Shown here: positions 61,945-64,000 of the stretch, one piece after another
Layout: the number at the start of each line of letters is the position of its first letter
Position numbering within the stretch: the stretch's first letter is position 1
Assembly (NCBI RefSeq): GCF_016801865.2
Contig: NC_068938.1
Location: 8,953,020-9,017,019, forward strand
Length of the DNA stretch: 64,000 nucleotides
Direction: 5' to 3'
DNA from: Culex pipiens pallens
Taxonomy: Eukaryota; Arthropoda; Insecta; Diptera; Culicidae
Translations under genes and position numbers: made by a program
Notes under the pieces: generated by a model
What the model saw: only the letters and a program-made list of their open reading frames with translations
Databases searched by the model: none
Told to the model about the DNA's origin: nothing

Positions 61945-61950
61945 ATTAAA
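61945..61950 (+). terminator. Candidate polyadenylation signal of SDR2
   Basis: ATTAAA, 109 bases after the SDR2 stop codon. No closer AATAAA was found. Confidence 0.3.
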
Positions 61951-62392
61951 CCAGACCACCTAGTACACAACACGATGTCACTCTTTCTAATTGCTGAAAT
62001 AATTGATTCTTAAATTATGCAGATTGCGCACTGACGTAGAGACATTCAGTAATCTGTCTGAGTGACACAACTTCCCATTCACAAACCAACCCAGTACAAC
62101 TCTGCTCACAATACGATTCAGTTCCAAGATTTCCTATCATTTCTACGCTAAGAACAGTGCACAGAAAGTTTATTAGCATAAGTAATATCCACCCCGGTGT
62201 AGACGATCACGTCCGAAGGGTTGCGCAGCCTGACTAATTACCATACCCGACGGCGAGCGCGCGCGCACTCTCCGGTGAACGGTGTCACCCGGATTCAGCG
62301 CAAAACGCTGATCGAATATGATTTAATTAAACGAAACTGGCCTGGCTCGTGCGGCAAGCGTTGCGACAGCGATCAGTACGACACAGATCACA

Positions 62393-63693
62393 ATGCTGGA
62401 CGGATCAGCGTCGGCGAGCTTCGTTGGATGGTGTCTGCCGGCGATCGGGGTCGTCGCTTGCACCCTGTATCTGTACGCGAATCTCCAGGCTATCGCGCAG
62501 ATGGTGTGGAGTATGGCTTTCAGGAGTCGAGTACCGCTGCGCGATCGCTACGGACCTTGGGCTGGTGCGTGAAGTCGACGGTAAGATCTTCCTGGAGCTG
62601 AGTTGGTTGTTTTTTGTGCAGTCATTACAGGATCTTCCGATGGTATCGGGAAGGAGTACGCGATCAACCTGGCTCGTGAGGGACTTAACCTGATACTGAT
62701 CTCCAGGACGGGAGCGAAGCTAGCTCAACTTGCAGACAACATACGATCGCAGTACGATGTACAAGTCCGCTGGATCGCTGTGGACTTTGCCGAAGGCGAT
62801 GAAGTGTACGATCGGATACAGAAAGAGCTAGCCAACGTTGATCTTGGAATTCTAGGTAACGATCACCACTAAAAGATCACCAATCATTACTCAACCTTCC
62901 AACCCCACAGTCAACAACGTTGGCATGCTACACGAACATCCGATCGCAATGGACGAACTCCCGCTGCAAGATCTGAAAGACACCTACAACGTCAACATGA
63001 TGCCACTGATCCGTCTGACCTACATGCTTCTCCCAAGTTTGAAAGCTCGCCGCCGCGGGATGATCGTCAACGTAACGTCCGCTTCCGGATTCCTTCCAAT
63101 CCCCTACCTGAACATGTACGCCGCCTCCAAGGCCTTCGTGACGAACTTCACGCTGGGTCTGAAGGAGGAAATCCGTGGCAGTGGCGTCGACTGTCAGCTG
63201 GTCTTCCCGATGTTTGTGGACACCAACCTGACCCAGCGGTGGCAGTCGACCAACATGTGGCAGTACCTGTGCTCGGCAAAGGTCGTGCCGTACTCGAAGA
63301 TGGCCGTTTGGACAATCGGAAGGGTCTTTATCACGACCGGATACTGGCAGCATGGGATGTTGGTGAGTATTATAGCCATCAATCATTATTAATGTCGTCC
63401 TTCACAAAAATCTCCATAAAAAAAAGTTGCTGAAAAGCAGTTGCTGTCCAATCAGGGTTAAATCGAGCTTAATTCCTTAAAAAATATGTTCTGTATCAAA
63501 AATAATTATATCAGTGTTAGTTTAACAAAATTTGTGATGCTCAAAAGCACATAAAAATTAAAGTAATCTCTCATTAAAGAATTTGTTTATATCTTTCCAG
63601 ATCGCCTTTTTCAGAACCTTTCCCAGATGGCTGGTAACCATTTTCATCGGAAAATTTATGAAATTCGTCAAAGCAACGCATTGTACAGAGTGA
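62393..63693 (+). CDS. SDR3: 17-beta-HSD12-like short-chain dehydrogenase
   Basis: Four exons: 62393-62564, 62622-62855, 62911-63362 and 63601-63693. Introns are 57, 55 and 238 bp, phases 1, 1, 0, giving 951 nt and 316 aa. Residues about 11-31 form a membrane segment. The cofactor loop TGSSDGIG is at 60-67, NNVG at 137-140, Asn164, and catalytic Ser192, Tyr205 and Lys209 (MYAASK) are present. The closest relative in the window is SDR2, which lies 556 bp upstream on the same strand and has the same exon plan, so the pair looks like a tandem duplication. Expected role: ER-membrane carbonyl reductase of the fatty-acyl/steroid type; substrate not deducible. Exon 1 is too short to stand out as an open frame and was found by homology to SDR2 exon 1 (RYGPWA before the donor). 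Confidence 0.92.
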
Positions 63694-63715
63694 TTGTTCA
63701 GAAGTGATGGTTTAA

Positions 63716-63721
63716 AATAAA
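63716..63721 (+). terminator. Polyadenylation signal of SDR3
   Basis: AATAAA, 23 bases after the SDR3 stop codon. Confidence 0.55.
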
Positions 63722-64000
63722 TTAGCTAGTAATTGTGTTAAGAAAACCGCAAGTCATGCTTTGCAAACGAAATCCCGTAACTTTATTAAATTGAGACATT
63801 TTGCCCCGCATGCTCTCCAACTTTTCCCCTGTGTTTTCCAAACAATCAGACAGCGTTTATTTACGTAACCAGTTAATCGGAGTGCTATCAGATGAGAATG
63901 CATCACGTTCACTCTCGGCTGGATGAACAATTCCGCAACCGGTCCTACGTTGACATTCCGCGCAACGCGTGCGGGATAAAATCAGCCACTTGCTTCCACT
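63722..64000. other. Downstream of SDR3, no gene seen
   Basis: Short unique stretch to the window edge. No open frame or RNA gene was recognised. Confidence 0.4.

Noticed and set aside
62221..62693. Frames of 114-126 codons over the start of SDR3
   Set aside because: They are out-of-frame readings of SDR3 exon 1; the correct frame starts at 62393 and joins exon 2 in phase.

Overview
The window is eukaryotic nuclear DNA and looks like a mosquito, most likely a culicine such as Culex. The evidence is intron-containing genes with GT-AG borders, insect-type 17-beta-HSD12-like short-chain dehydrogenases, tRNA-derived SINEs, foldback MITEs and very heavy minisatellite content. The species is an inference; no search was run.

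Layout. 1-17 kb has no gene I can support. It is AT-rich repeat and minisatellite DNA: two abutting 9-bp arrays at 4.5-6.7 kb, an almost pure 11-bp array at 11.05-11.73 kb, and a degenerate 12-bp array at 12.5-13.1 kb. 17.6-31.2 kb holds one minus-strand gene of five coding exons for a PRDM-type transcription factor: a PR/SET domain, a PLDLS motif of the CtBP-binding type, and six C2H2 zinc fingers. A GAGA-rich region at 31.7-32.5 kb is its likely promoter. 33.4-35.7 kb is a cluster of nested foldback elements.

37.8-63.7 kb is a cluster of three paralogous membrane-anchored short-chain dehydrogenases of the 17-beta-HSD12 / very-long-chain 3-oxoacyl-CoA reductase type. SDR1 is on the minus strand; SDR2 and SDR3 are on the plus strand. 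All three keep the TGxxxGIG cofactor loop, NNVG, and the Ser-Tyr-Lys catalytic residues. They share intron positions, except that SDR1 lacks the first intron.

The most striking structure is the second intron of SDR2. It is 15,890 bp, while the homologous introns of its paralogs are 55-60 bp. It is filled with nested elements. The largest is a 9,943-bp element at 48813-58755 with hAT-type ends (CAGGGCCGTG...), flanked by an exact 8-bp duplication GTGTGAAG. Its body is mostly a higher-order satellite of roughly 57-bp monomers carrying GGAGGCGCCCC. That satellite is itself invaded by an element containing ten tandem copies of an exactly 164-bp unit, and by a Helitron-like insertion. A solo-LTR-like insertion splits a SINE in the same intron, next to a 1-kb foldback.

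The SDR enzymes probably act in ER-membrane acyl-chain or steroid/ketone reduction. The PRDM protein is a nuclear repressor-type regulator. Nothing in the sequence links the two loci functionally.
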